NCBI RefSeq assembly: GCF_021213805.1
Contig: NZ_JAJQJI010000009.1
Location: 124,001-188,000 of the forward strand
Direction: 5' to 3'
Origin: Mycobacterium sp. MYCO198283
Lineage (GTDB): Bacteria > Actinomycetota > Actinomycetes > Mycobacteriales > Mycobacteriaceae
DNA: 64,000 nucleotides
Below, piece after piece: positions 27,253 through 35,080 of the stretch. Both the position numbers and the translations under genes were made by a program. Below the pieces are notes generated by a model. That model was not told the DNA's origin. It searched no databases and saw only the letters and a list, made by a program, of their open reading frames with translations. The number at the start of each line of letters is the position of its first letter. The first letter of the stretch is position 1.

Positions 27253-28086
27253 TCACGCTGGGGTCTGCGCGCGTAACCGCGCGAACGCGGTCTCATCAGC
27301 ACTGCCACGCGCCGGGAAATACACGAACAATGTCTGACCGGGCGCCCCGTCGACGCTGAAGGCCTCGAACTGCAGCGTAATGACACCGAGTCCGTCGATG
27401 GCGAATCGTTTCTCGCCGATGGTGCGGGCATACACATCCTGTGCGGCCCACAGCTCGGCGAACGTCGCGTCCTCGGTTGCGAGGTGTTCGACGAGCTGTT
27501 CGACGTCACCGTCGGGATAGGCCGCAGACGCGCTGCGCAACCCGGCCACGACCTGGCCGGCGATCACCTCCCAGTCCGGGTAGGTGTGCTTGGCCCGCGC
27601 GTCGAGGAAGGTGAAAACCGCGAGATTGCCGCCAGGGGCCCAGCCAGGGTTGACCCGTTCGGCCAGCTCGGTCGCGGCTAGAACGTCGCGGCGAGCATTG
27701 ACCACGAAGGCGGGCAGGTTCGACCACAGGGTCAGCACTTCCCGCACACCCGGTCGCACGGTCTCGGTCACCGCGCGATCTGTGCTGGCGCGCCGCGGTG
27801 CCGGTGCACCCAGGCGATGCAGATGTTCGCGCTCGGCGTCATCGAGCCGCAGCGCATCGGCGATGGCGTCCAGTACCTCCGGTGAGGGATTGCGGTCGCG
27901 GCCCTGCTCAAGTCGCGCGTAATAGGTGGCGCTGACGCCGGCAAGTGTCGCTAGCTCTTCGCGGCGCAGTCCCGGCACGCGACGGCGGTTGACCAGGACC
28001 ACGCCAGCCGATCGCGGATCGACACGCTCACGACGGCTCCGCAGGAACGAACCCAAAGAGTGCGCCTCTGGTTCCATCTCCCGCAT
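27253..28086 (-). CDS. XRE-family regulator with MmyB-like ligand-binding domain
   Basis: A 277-residue transcription factor. The N-terminal helix-turn-helix has the characteristic RRRVPGLRREELATLAGVSATYYARLEQGRDRNPSPEVLDAIA block (about residues 30-75). The C-terminal domain (VLTLWSNLPAFVVNARRDVLAATELAERVNPGW to FPARGSADE) is the PAS-like fatty-acyl-binding MmyB domain. Start is ATG 28086 or 28077; the difference is three residues. These regulators usually repress a divergent dehydrogenase or reductase gene, as here (SDR at 28178), through the inverted repeat in the 91-bp gap. Confidence 0.9.
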   Translation of the reverse strand: MREMEPEAHSLGSFLRSRRERVDPRSAGVVLVNRRRVPGLRREELATLAGVSATYYARLEQGRDRNPSPEVLDAIADALRLDDAEREHLHRLGAPAPRRASTDRAVTETVRPGVREVLTLWSNLPAFVVNARRDVLAATELAERVNPGWAPGGNLAVFTFLDARAKHTYPDWEVIAGQVVAGLRSASAAYPDGDVEQLVEHLATEDATFAELWAAQDVYARTIGEKRFAIDGLGVITLQFEAFSVDGAPGQTLFVYFPARGSADETAFARLRAQTPA

Positions 28087-28119
28087 CGTAGTGCTACTGC
28101 GCCTGAGGCTAGCCCTGGC

Positions 28120-28147
28120 GGTGCCACCCTCAAGAAGGCGTGGCACC
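28120..28147. promoter_or_regulatory. Inverted repeat operator between XRE regulator and SDR gene
   Basis: GGTGCCAC at 28120-28127 and its perfect inverse GTGGCACC at 28140-28147, separated by 12 bp. It is centred in the divergent gap, 31 bp before the SDR ATG and 33 bp from the regulator start. This is a likely binding site for the MmyB-type repressor. Confidence 0.65.
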
Positions 28148-28177
28148 CCCCGGGCGACGCTGGCCACGATGGAACAC

Positions 28178-29035
28178 ATGACCACATCAACTGATTCAGC
28201 AACGCCGGTCTGGCTCATCACCGGATGTTCGAGCGGCCTTGGGAAGGCGCTGGCCGAGCACGCCCTGCAGCGCGGCGACCGCGTCGCCGTCACAGCTCGC
28301 AACCGAGAAGCCGTCGTCCCCCTGACCGAAGGCCACGGCGACCGCGCGCTGGCCCTGGCACTCGACGTCACCGATCCGGGTTCGGTCGGCGCCGCAGTCG
28401 CCGAAGCCGAACGCGTGTTCGGGCGCATCGACGTCGTCGTCAACAATGCCGGCTACGGGTACCTCGCCGCCATCGAAGAAGGTGAGGACGAAGCCATTCG
28501 CCATCTCTTCGACACCAACGTGCACGGGGTGACCACGGTGCTCAAGGCAGTGTTACCCGGCATGCGGGCCCGCCGCAGTGGACGCATCCTCAACATCTCG
28601 TCGTTCGGTGGCCTGGCTGCCTTCCCGGCCACCGGCTACTACCATGCAACCAAATTCGCCCTGGAGGGTCTGTCGGAGTCACTGGCCGCCGAACTTGCCC
28701 CCCTCGGCATTGGCGTCACGATCATCGAACCCGGCGGGATGCGAACTGAGTGGGCGGGCGCATCGATGCAGCAGTCCCCCGTGCGGATCCCCGACTACGA
28801 CGACACCGCCGGCAAGCGCCGGGACAGCACGCTATCGGTGTCGGGTAACCAGCCGGGCGATCCCGCGCGAGCCGCCGCGGCGATGGCCGCCGTCGTCGAC
28901 GCCGACGATCCGCCGCTGCGGCTGCTCCTGGGCTCCGACGCACTAGGCGGGATCCGCGCACGCCTGGATCGCCTGCGCGCCGAGGTCGACGCCAACGAGG
29001 CGTTGACGACGAGTGCCGACAGGCAGGCCTCATGA
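28178..29035 (+). CDS. SDR family oxidoreductase
   Basis: A 285-residue classical SDR. Cofactor motif TGCSSGLGKALAEHAL, NADP-type Arg after beta-2 (VTARNREAV), DVTDPGS, NNAGYGYLAAIEE, catalytic Ser in NISSFGGL, YYHATK (Tyr-x3-Lys) and EPGGMRTEW. The strand-2 arginine favours NADP(H), which is inference. ATG 28178 is used; the next in-frame ATG, three codons upstream, is also possible. The gene is divergent from the XRE regulator and overlaps the start of a truncated SDR by 4 bp (ATGA). The substrate cannot be read from sequence. Confidence 0.9.
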   Translation: MTTSTDSATPVWLITGCSSGLGKALAEHALQRGDRVAVTARNREAVVPLTEGHGDRALALALDVTDPGSVGAAVAEAERVFGRIDVVVNNAGYGYLAAIEEGEDEAIRHLFDTNVHGVTTVLKAVLPGMRARRSGRILNISSFGGLAAFPATGYYHATKFALEGLSESLAAELAPLGIGVTIIEPGGMRTEWAGASMQQSPVRIPDYDDTAGKRRDSTLSVSGNQPGDPARAAAAMAAVVDADDPPLRLLLGSDALGGIRARLDRLRAEVDANEALTTSADRQAS

Positions 29036-29244
29036 CCGGGGCGGGCGCATTGATCATCGTCGGCGCCGGACCAGGCGGCGGGGCTGCGACCGCGCAGCGT
29101 TTCGCTGCCGAGGGTCACCCGGTCGGTCTGATCGCCCGCGATCCGGATCGTCTCACCGACCTCCAGCGCACGCTCTCGGCCGCCGGGACAGCGGTGGCCG
29201 GGGACGCGACCGACCCGGCGGCGACACCCGCCGAGGTCGCAGCG
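29032..29244 (+). pseudogene. Truncated SDR (N-terminal Rossmann half only)
   Basis: The ATG overlaps the stop of the preceding SDR (ATGA). The first 70 codons read as a good dinucleotide-binding domain: LIIVGAGPGGGAATAQRFAAEGHPVGLIARDPDRL, then VAGDATDPA. Similarity then stops at about 29244 and the frame runs on without family character to 29520. The catalytic Tyr-x3-Lys part is absent. It is most likely the 5' end of a second SDR gene of the same operon, cut by a deletion or insertion whose edge is at about 29245. Confidence 0.6.
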
Positions 29245-29685
29245 CCCGGTTGTTGTAAGACGACAGCGTCAATGCTTGAATCGCGACCTCAGAGACACCC
29301 GTCGCCGCTGCCAAAGCTATCGATTCCTCTGGGCCGACCACCTGACCCACTGCGGTCGCGCCGCAACCGAAAGCCCCGCCAGTCGCGCCAGCGCGCCGAC
29401 CGTCGTTTGCATACTCGCAGCGGTTGCCTCCAGCCAGGAATCGACCGCTTACCAGCCAACGGCTCGACCCGGAGAGGCAGGCGACGGCGAGGCATTACGA
29501 CACCGGGACTTGGGGGGTGAAAAAGACGAACGTTGAAACGAGCGACATGACGACGGCCGACGTGAAACCACAACCGGCCTGAGGTGCGCCTTCATCTCGA
29601 TAGCCGATATATAGGTGTCCTAAGTACCTTGTTCAACAATTCGACGCGGTTGTTCATCTTCGTTGTATTTCGACAACCGGTCTAA
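29245..29685. other. Gene-poor stretch between truncated SDR and dnaB
   Basis: About 440 bp without a convincing gene and with lower GC than its flanks. On the minus strand there is a possible relic: MQTTVGALARLAG starting at 29412, continuing after a frameshift as VGPEESIALAAATG and VSEVAIQALTL (to about 29250). It lacks a clear ribosome-binding site and I do not recognise it. I see no insertion-sequence ends or transposase. Probably decayed sequence at the edge of the variable patch. Confidence 0.4.
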
Positions 29686-32316
29686 TCAGTGCGCCATATT
29701 GGCAAAGCGGGATACGTGCAGCTGATTGGTCACCGTCACCGTCTTCGTCGGCCCGTTGCGGTGCTTGGCCACGATGAGGTCGGCCTCGCCGCCGCGCGGG
29801 TTGTCCGGTTCGAACGCGTCGGGGCGGTGCAGCAGCACCACCATGTCCGCGTCCTGTTCGATCGCGCCACTCTCGCGGAGATCCGCGAGCATCGGCTTCT
29901 TGTCGGTCCGCTGTTCGGGTCCGCGGTTCAGCTGGCTCATCGCGACGACCGGGACGTGCAGCTCCTTCGCCAGCAGCTTGAGCTGACGGGAGAACTCCGA
30001 CACCTCCTGCTGACGTGACTCGACCTTTTTGCCCGACGTCATCAGCTGCAGATAGTCGATGACGATAAGCTTCAAATCCGCTTTCTGGTGCAGCCGACGG
30101 GCTTTCGCGCGGATCTCCATCATGGTGAGGTTCGGCGAGTCGTCGATGTACAGCGGCGCCTCGCTGATCTCGCTCATCCGCCGCGCCAGCCGGGTCCAGT
30201 CGTCGTCGCTCATCCGGCCCGAGCGCATGTCGGACAGTTTGATCGTCGCTTCCGCCGAGAGCAGCCGCATGACGATCTCGGTCTTGCTCATCTCCAGCGA
30301 GAACACCACGCTCGCCATCCGATGCTTGATGGAACACGACCGCAGAAAATCCAGTCCAAGCGTGGAATTGTGCGTCGGCACCATCGACCGGCTGGCCAGG
30401 TACATGTGGCTGGCATTGTCGACCTCGACGCACCGCACGGGCACACTCGGGACGCTGCGGACGTCGACGATGAAACGTGAACCGATCCGGGCACCGGAGG
30501 CACGCGCCCGGCGCTCCTTCTGCAGTAGCGCCTTTCGCGACAGACCGAACACCGTGTCGTCGGTGGTGAAGTTCAGTGTGTACGCAGTCGACGATCGCTC
30601 ACGGCGGCCCTTGACCGGCTTCGTCGCGACCTGACACCGGTAACCCAGGCTCACCACCAGCTCGGCGACGTCTGTCGCCAACCTCTCATCGGTGACGGAG
30701 AACTGAATGGAGCCGCTGGCGGTGACGGTGCCGTCGGTGTCGAGGAGTCCCGCGAGCAGAGCCCGACGCTGCGCTTCGGAGGCACGAAGATATGCCAGGG
30801 GAATGTGCTTGTTGCCGAGCACACCGAGCGTCCTCAGCCGCGCCTGCAGCGTGCCAACCGCGTTCCGGCACGTCTGGCACATCGTTAGCCCGCACGACGG
30901 TCGACCACAGCGCGGGCACTTGGGCGAGGGCACCGGCGCCGTGCAGAAGCGGGCGCGACCACCACAGGACCGTCCGCACGTCCGCACTTCGCTCGTTCTA
31001 GGGACGAACACTGCGCCGCACACTGCGCGCTGACGCGCTTCGACGGCCGGCGCCTCGGGCAGCAACAGTGCGTACTGAAGTGCAGCGGAGGGGGATTTAC
31101 GCGTAACGATGCCCTCGGCTTCGATCCGCATGACGATTTCGGGATCCGCGGTGGTGAGCCTCGCCGCAGCGGACGTACCGTCGCCGAGCCAGGCGCCGAG
31201 GGTGTACGGAGGTATCAGCAGCTCTCGCTCGGGAGCCTGCAACGCGGCGGCATTGACCACCGAGTGATTCAACCGCTTGTCGGCCGTGGAGCAGCGCAGT
31301 GTCTTGGCGATCTCCTCTGTGGTGCGGATCCCGGCGAAGGTCCGTTGATTCTTGGTCCTGGTGTTGCTCGATGCGGCCGATTGTGCAGACCGCCCCGACG
31401 CACGTGTCTCGGTCAACCACTGATGCTCAGCGTCCGCGACTATGACGGTGCCGTCGGAGAATTCAACCTCGAAGCACGGCCGTTCCACCATCACCCCGGT
31501 CGCCGCAACGACCCGGGTAGGCAGTCCGTCATCGCCGATCAACAGGTCGCCGACAGCGACCTCGCCCATCGTGGTCCATCCGTCCGGCGTAGGCAGCGGA
31601 GTGTCGAGCGCCAGCGCCTTGCCCATACCGGGCCTTGCCGCAATGACGATCATCTGCCCGCCGTGCAGGCCATTCGTGAGGTCGTCGAGGTCGGTGAAGC
31701 CCGTCGGCACGCCCTTGGAAATTCCGCCGTTCGACGCAATGGCGTCGATCTCGTCCATGGTGGGCTGCAGCAGGTCCTCGAGCGGAACGAAATCCTCACT
31801 GGCCCGCCGGTCCACCACGTCATACATCTCGGCCTGAGCCCGGTCGACCACCTCTGCGACGTCGGCGCCCTCGGCACCGGCATAGCCGTACTGGACGACC
31901 CGCGTGCCGGCCTCGACCAGCCGGCGCAGCAGCGCCTTCTCGCTGACGATCGTGGCGTAGTAACCGGCGTTGGCCGCAGTGGGCACCGTCGAGATCAGGG
32001 TGTGTAGATACGGCGCCCCACCGATGCGGCGCAGCAGCCCGCGGCGGTCCAGCTCGGCCGCGACGGTCACCGCGTCGGCAGGCTCGCCGCGGCCGTAGAG
32101 ATCGAGGATCGCGTCATAGACGTTCTGGTGCGCGGGCCGGTAGAAGTCGCCGGGCCGCAGCCGCTCCAGCACATCGGCGATGGCGTCCTTCGACAGCAGC
32201 ATGCCGCCGAGCACCGACTGCTCGGCGGCGATGTCCTGCGGTGGCTGACGCCCGAATTCCTCGTTGCGCGGCGGCGCATCCGCACCGGGATGTCCGAGAT
32301 CGTCGACGACGGCCAC
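29686..32316 (-). CDS. dnaB: Replicative DNA helicase DnaB containing an intein
   Basis: An 876-residue precursor. After splicing it gives a 459-residue hexameric 5'-3' helicase that unwinds DNA at the replication fork. The N-extein (1-233) has the DnaB N-terminal domain (AAEQSVLGGMLLSKDAI) and linker, ending in Walker A ARPGMGK. The intein occupies residues 234-650. The C-extein (651-876) starts STLGLDF and has H1a-H4 RecA motifs: FSLEMSKTEIVMRLLS, Walker B LIVIDYLQLM, LKLLAKELHVPVVAMSQLNR, and KHRNGPT. The intein interrupts the P-loop, so the unspliced protein cannot bind ATP. GTG 32316 follows a purine-rich AGGAGGGAGG; this gives the usual N-terminus for mycobacterial DnaB. No second intein is present. 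Confidence 0.95.
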   Translation of the reverse strand: MAVVDDLGHPGADAPPRNEEFGRQPPQDIAAEQSVLGGMLLSKDAIADVLERLRPGDFYRPAHQNVYDAILDLYGRGEPADAVTVAAELDRRGLLRRIGGAPYLHTLISTVPTAANAGYYATIVSEKALLRRLVEAGTRVVQYGYAGAEGADVAEVVDRAQAEMYDVVDRRASEDFVPLEDLLQPTMDEIDAIASNGGISKGVPTGFTDLDDLTNGLHGGQMIVIAARPGMGKALALDTPLPTPDGWTTMGEVAVGDLLIGDDGLPTRVVAATGVMVERPCFEVEFSDGTVIVADAEHQWLTETRASGRSAQSAASSNTRTKNQRTFAGIRTTEEIAKTLRCSTADKRLNHSVVNAAALQAPERELLIPPYTLGAWLGDGTSAAARLTTADPEIVMRIEAEGIVTRKSPSAALQYALLLPEAPAVEARQRAVCGAVFVPRTSEVRTCGRSCGGRARFCTAPVPSPKCPRCGRPSCGLTMCQTCRNAVGTLQARLRTLGVLGNKHIPLAYLRASEAQRRALLAGLLDTDGTVTASGSIQFSVTDERLATDVAELVVSLGYRCQVATKPVKGRRERSSTAYTLNFTTDDTVFGLSRKALLQKERRARASGARIGSRFIVDVRSVPSVPVRCVEVDNASHMYLASRSMVPTHNSTLGLDFLRSCSIKHRMASVVFSLEMSKTEIVMRLLSAEATIKLSDMRSGRMSDDDWTRLARRMSEISEAPLYIDDSPNLTMMEIRAKARRLHQKADLKLIVIDYLQLMTSGKKVESRQQEVSEFSRQLKLLAKELHVPVVAMSQLNRGPEQRTDKKPMLADLRESGAIEQDADMVVLLHRPDAFEPDNPRGGEADLIVAKHRNGPTKTVTVTNQLHVSRFANMAH
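30367..31617 (-). other. DnaB intein (class 3, P-loop insertion) with LAGLIDADG and Cys-rich segment
   Basis: A 417-residue intein between GMGK and Ser+1 of STLGL. Its first residue is Ala (ALALDTPLP), not Cys or Ser, and it ends VPTHN. The class 3 triad is visible: Trp67 (AEHQWLT, block B), Cys396 (VRCVEVDN, block F) and Thr415 (PTHN, block G). A homing endonuclease domain has LAGLIDADG motifs at intein residues 138-148 (GAWLGDGT) and 287-297 (LLAGLLDTDGT). Between them lie nine cysteines (200, 214, 218, 225, 234, 237, 242, 247, 250), bases 30868-31020, which look like zinc-ribbon ligands. M. smegmatis has a similar intein in this position. Splicing would use Cys396 as first nucleophile. Confidence 0.9.
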
Positions 32317-32751
32317 GGCCGCGGCCTCCCTCCTCGCTCGCGCATTCACTCGAACGCCAGTTCGTCTAATGTCTACCAGCGGGGTCTGACATCCCGCCGC
32401 GAGCCGACGCCGGGCTCGGCTGCCGCCTGACGCTAGAGGTTGCTGACGGGCCTGCCAAACCGGCCTGTGCATGAGGATGTGAGTGAATTGTGCAAACGCC
32501 AGGACAGCGGTGTGCAGCACCTGGGGACTACTTGTGGACAGCCGCAACCCGGCGAAGGATAAGCACTGGTCAACGGCTTGACATCGATTGCCAAGCTGTG
32601 AGTAGTTCCCGCGTCGGCGTGTCGCGCAGGATGGCGGTTGTGGGCGTGTTGGGCGGCGACCGACCGTTGTCCGGGTAAACACCTCGTGTCGTTAGCTGTC
32701 GAAGCCGCTGCTCGCCGGGTTCGCCCGCGTACCCCTACCGCGTCCGGCAAC
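32317..32751. other. dnaB upstream region with a DnaA-box-like site
   Basis: About 435 bp between the rplI terminator and dnaB. I see no reliable gene; in M. tuberculosis a hypothetical gene, Rv0057, occupies this spot. TGTGGACAG at 32533-32541 matches the complement of the DnaA box TTGTCCACA in 8 of 9 positions. The rest probably holds the dnaB promoter and leader. Confidence 0.4.
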
Positions 32752-32787
32752 GACCACGTGGGGGCCGTTTCCGGCCCCCACGTGGTC
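32752..32787 (-). terminator. Strong stem-loop terminator after the rplI operon
   Basis: A perfect 16-bp stem (32752-32767 pairing with 32772-32787, arm GACCACGTGGGGGCCG) with the 4-nt loop TTTC, starting 15 nt after the rplI stop. No U-tract follows, as is common for mycobacterial terminators. It separates rpsF-ssb-rpsR-rplI from dnaB. Confidence 0.85.
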
Positions 32788-32802
32788 CTACGCTGATGTC
32801 GG

Positions 32803-33261
32803 CTAGTTCGCCGCGACGACCTCGACGGTCACCTCGGCGCTCACCTCGGGGTGCAGGTCGATGCCGACGGTGTAGGTGCCCAGTGACTTGATGTGCGCCT
32901 TGGGCAGCTGCACGGTCCGCTTCTCCAGGTTCGGTCCGCCGGCCTTCTTGATGGCCGAGACGATCTCCGCGGCGGTCACCGAGCCGAAGAGCTTGCCCGA
33001 GTCCCCGGCGGTGCGGCCGGTGAGCTTGATCGGCCCGAGCGCCTCGAGCGCCGCCTTGATCTCGTTGGCGTGCTCGACGCCGCGGACGGCCTTGAGCTCG
33101 CGGGCGCGACGGATGTCGTCGGCTTGCCGCTGCGCGCCGCGGCTCGCCTGGATGGCCAGGCCGCGTGGGAGCAGGTAGTTGCGGCCGTAGCCGTCCTTCA
33201 CCTCGACGGTCTCGCCGGCGGCGCCGAGGTGCTCGACCTCGGCGGTCAGAATCAGTTTCAT
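32803..33261 (-). CDS. rplI: 50S ribosomal protein L9
   Basis: A 152-residue ribosomal protein. The N-terminal domain ([36 protein letters not shown]) binds 23S rRNA at the base of the L1 stalk. A long connecting helix ([16 protein letters not shown] region) leads to the C-terminal domain with [11 protein letters not shown] and [10 protein letters not shown]. Full length, nothing missing. Last gene of the rpsF-ssb-rpsR-rplI operon; a strong stem-loop follows at 32752-32787. Confidence 0.97.
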   Translation of the reverse strand: MKLILTAEVEHLGAAGETVEVKDGYGRNYLLPRGLAIQASRGAQRQADDIRRARELKAVRGVEHANEIKAALEALGPIKLTGRTAGDSGKLFGSVTAAEIVSAIKKAGGPNLEKRTVQLPKAHIKSLGTYTVGIDLHPEVSAEVTVEVVAAN

Positions 33262-33294
33262 CGTGTTCTCGGTTTCGTCTCGATGCTCGTGCGG

Positions 33295-33549
33295 CTACCG
33301 GGCGGTGGACGTGAACGGCAGCAGCGCCACCTCGCGGGCGTTCTTCACCGCGACGGCGATGTCACGCTGATGCTGCACGCAGTTGCCGGTCACGCGTCGG
33401 GCACGGATCTTGCCGCGCTCGCTGATGTAGGTGCGCAGCAGCCCGGTGTCCTTGTAGTCGATCACCTGACCCTTCTTGGCGCAGAACGCGCACTTGCGGG
33501 TCTTGACCGGCTTCTCCGGCGCCGGGCGCCGCTTGGTCGACTTGGCCAT
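33295..33549 (-). CDS. rpsR: 30S ribosomal protein S18, zinc-ligand (C+) form
   Basis: An 84-residue S18. CAFC at residues 20-23 plus a Cys in GNCVQHQRD give a zinc-ribbon-like C+ form, the type that is replaced by a C-minus paralogue under zinc limitation in mycobacteria. The RNA-binding core is [27 protein letters not shown]. It is between ssb and rplI, 33 bp before rplI, as in all mycobacteria. ATG 33549 fits the MAKSTKRR start. Confidence 0.96.
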   Translation of the reverse strand: MAKSTKRRPAPEKPVKTRKCAFCAKKGQVIDYKDTGLLRTYISERGKIRARRVTGNCVQHQRDIAVAVKNAREVALLPFTSTAR

Positions 33550-33610
33550 GCTTGATCACTCTTTTCTGGAAATGTCTGCGCGGCGCGGCCGCGCGATGAA
33601 CTGGGTGTGG

Positions 33611-34126
33611 TCAGAAGGGCGGTTCGTCGTCGCCGCCGCCGAAGGAGCCCGACGCCGGGGCGCTGCCCCACGGATCGTCGTTGGCGGGGCCGGCCGGCGC
33701 CGCGGCCCGCGAACCGCCGCCACCGCCGCTGCCGAACCCGCCGCCGCCACCACCGCTGCGGCTGGCCTTGTTGACCTTGGCCGTGGCGTAGCGCAATGAC
33801 GGGCCGACCTCGTCGACCTCGACCTCCATCACCGTGCGCTTTTCACCCTCGCGGGTTTCGAACGAGCGCTGCTTGAGCCGTCCCGTCACGATCACCCGGG
33901 AACCGCGGGTGAGGCTCTCGGCGACGTTCTCGGCCGCCTCGCGCCAGATGTTGCAGCGCAGGAACAGCGCCTCGCCGTCCTTCCACTCCCCGCTCTGGCG
34001 GTCGTAGATGCGCGGCGTCGACGCCACCGTGAAGTTGGCGACGGCGGCACCGGACGGGGTGAAGCGCAGTTCGGGATCGGCCGTCAGGTTGCCGACCACG
34101 GTGATGGTGGTATCACCAGCAGCCAC
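33611..34126 (-). CDS. ssb: Single-stranded DNA-binding protein
   Basis: A 171-residue homotetrameric ssDNA-binding protein for replication and repair. OB fold at about 1-115 ([32 protein letters not shown], then [31 protein letters not shown]). A Gly-rich flexible linker follows, and the conserved acidic tip DDEPPF recruits partner proteins. Start ATG 34126. It lies in the standard order rpsF-ssb-rpsR-rplI, 70 bp after rpsF. Confidence 0.97.
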   Translation of the reverse strand: MAAGDTTITVVGNLTADPELRFTPSGAAVANFTVASTPRIYDRQSGEWKDGEALFLRCNIWREAAENVAESLTRGSRVIVTGRLKQRSFETREGEKRTVMEVEVDEVGPSLRYATAKVNKASRSGGGGGGFGSGGGGGSRAAAPAGPANDDPWGSAPASGSFGGGDDEPPF

Positions 34127-34196
34127 GATGTCCTCCGAGAGGTTGGGTACGAGTTGCGGGCGAGCCTACGCAAGGCCTGCGACAAGAAACGGACGT

Positions 34197-34487
34197 TCAG
34201 TGCTTGTCGGTGCGCATCACCTTGGTGCGCAGCACCGACTCGTTCAGGCTGAGCTGACGGTCGAGCTCGGACACCGTGGCGGGCGCGGCCTTGACGTCGA
34301 TGACGGCGTAGATGCCCTCGGCGTGCTTGGCGATCTCGTAGGCCAGCCGGCGGCGGCCCCAGATGTCGACCTTGTCGACCGTGCCGCCGTCCTTGCGGAT
34401 GACGTTGAGGAACGTCTCCAGCGACGGTGCGACAGTGCGCTCGTCGAGCGTGGGGTCGAGGATGACCATGATTTCGTATGGACGCAT
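34197..34487 (-). CDS. rpsF: 30S ribosomal protein S6
   Basis: A 96-residue S6 that binds S18 on the platform of the small subunit. [26 protein letters not shown] and the [28 protein letters not shown] core are typical, as is the short C-terminal [11 protein letters not shown] 34487 starts the operon; a GGAGG-like AGGAGGTGATGG context lies just upstream on this strand. It is divergent from the NTF2-like gene at 34685, leaving a 197-bp gap that must hold the operon promoter. Confidence 0.96.
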   Translation of the reverse strand: MRPYEIMVILDPTLDERTVAPSLETFLNVIRKDGGTVDKVDIWGRRRLAYEIAKHAEGIYAVIDVKAAPATVSELDRQLSLNESVLRTKVMRTDKH

Positions 34488-34684
34488 GTGAACCCATCAC
34501 CTCCTATGGTCGTTGCGGCCACGGCGTGTCCGTGGCAGGAGGGTCGCCTGCGTCGGCAACCGTCCCAGGCTACAGCGACGGCGGTTCGCCACCCAAATTG
34601 CCGGGGCCGCCCGACACTGCGACGCAAATCTGACGGCGTCGTCACCGCGGTGTGGGCCACGCGGCGCCGGGTAACCGGGCCGCC

Positions 34685-35080
34685 ATGCAGAACTTGACCG
34701 AGAAATTCGTCGACGCGCTGGGCGAACTGCACCGCACCGGCGACGCCGGACCGATCGCCGAGCTGTTCTCCGACGACGCGACGCTGACCAAAGCCGGCCT
34801 GCCGCACGGGGAACGCGGCAAGGACGGCGCCAAGACCTTCTGGAAGCAGTACCGGGAGGTCTTCGGCGACATCGAGTCGTCGTTTTCCCACCGGGTGGTC
34901 GACGACGGCATCGCCTACCTGGAGTGGACGTCGACCGGGACGCTGCGCGACGGCACCGACTTCACCTACGACGGGATCAGCGTGCTCGAAGGCGACGGCG
35001 ACACCATCGACGCGTTCCGCACCTACTACGACTCGGCGGCGTTCCTCAGCGCGGAGCGCAAGAGCGGGGCGAGCACCTAG
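34685..35080 (+). CDS. Nuclear transport factor 2-like (SnoaL-type) protein
   Basis: A 131-residue cone-shaped NTF2-fold protein. Features are FVDALGELHRTGDAGPIAELFSDDATLTKAG, KTFWKQYREVFGDIESSFSHRVVDDGIAYLEWTSTG and the final YDGISVLEGDGDTIDAFRTYYDSAAF, as in SnoaL/ketosteroid isomerase relatives. Family members are small-molecule isomerases, hydrolases or binding proteins; the residues here do not name a substrate. ATG 34685 is preferred over the upstream in-frame codons. The gene occupies the place of Rv0052 in the syntenic block and overlaps the stop of the convergent transferase gene by four bases (CTAG). Confidence 0.8.
   Translation: MQNLTEKFVDALGELHRTGDAGPIAELFSDDATLTKAGLPHGERGKDGAKTFWKQYREVFGDIESSFSHRVVDDGIAYLEWTSTGTLRDGTDFTYDGISVLEGDGDTIDAFRTYYDSAAFLSAERKSGAST

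Noticed and set aside
29245..29685. An insertion sequence at the truncated SDR
   Set aside because: No transposase fragment and no terminal inverted repeats could be recognised.
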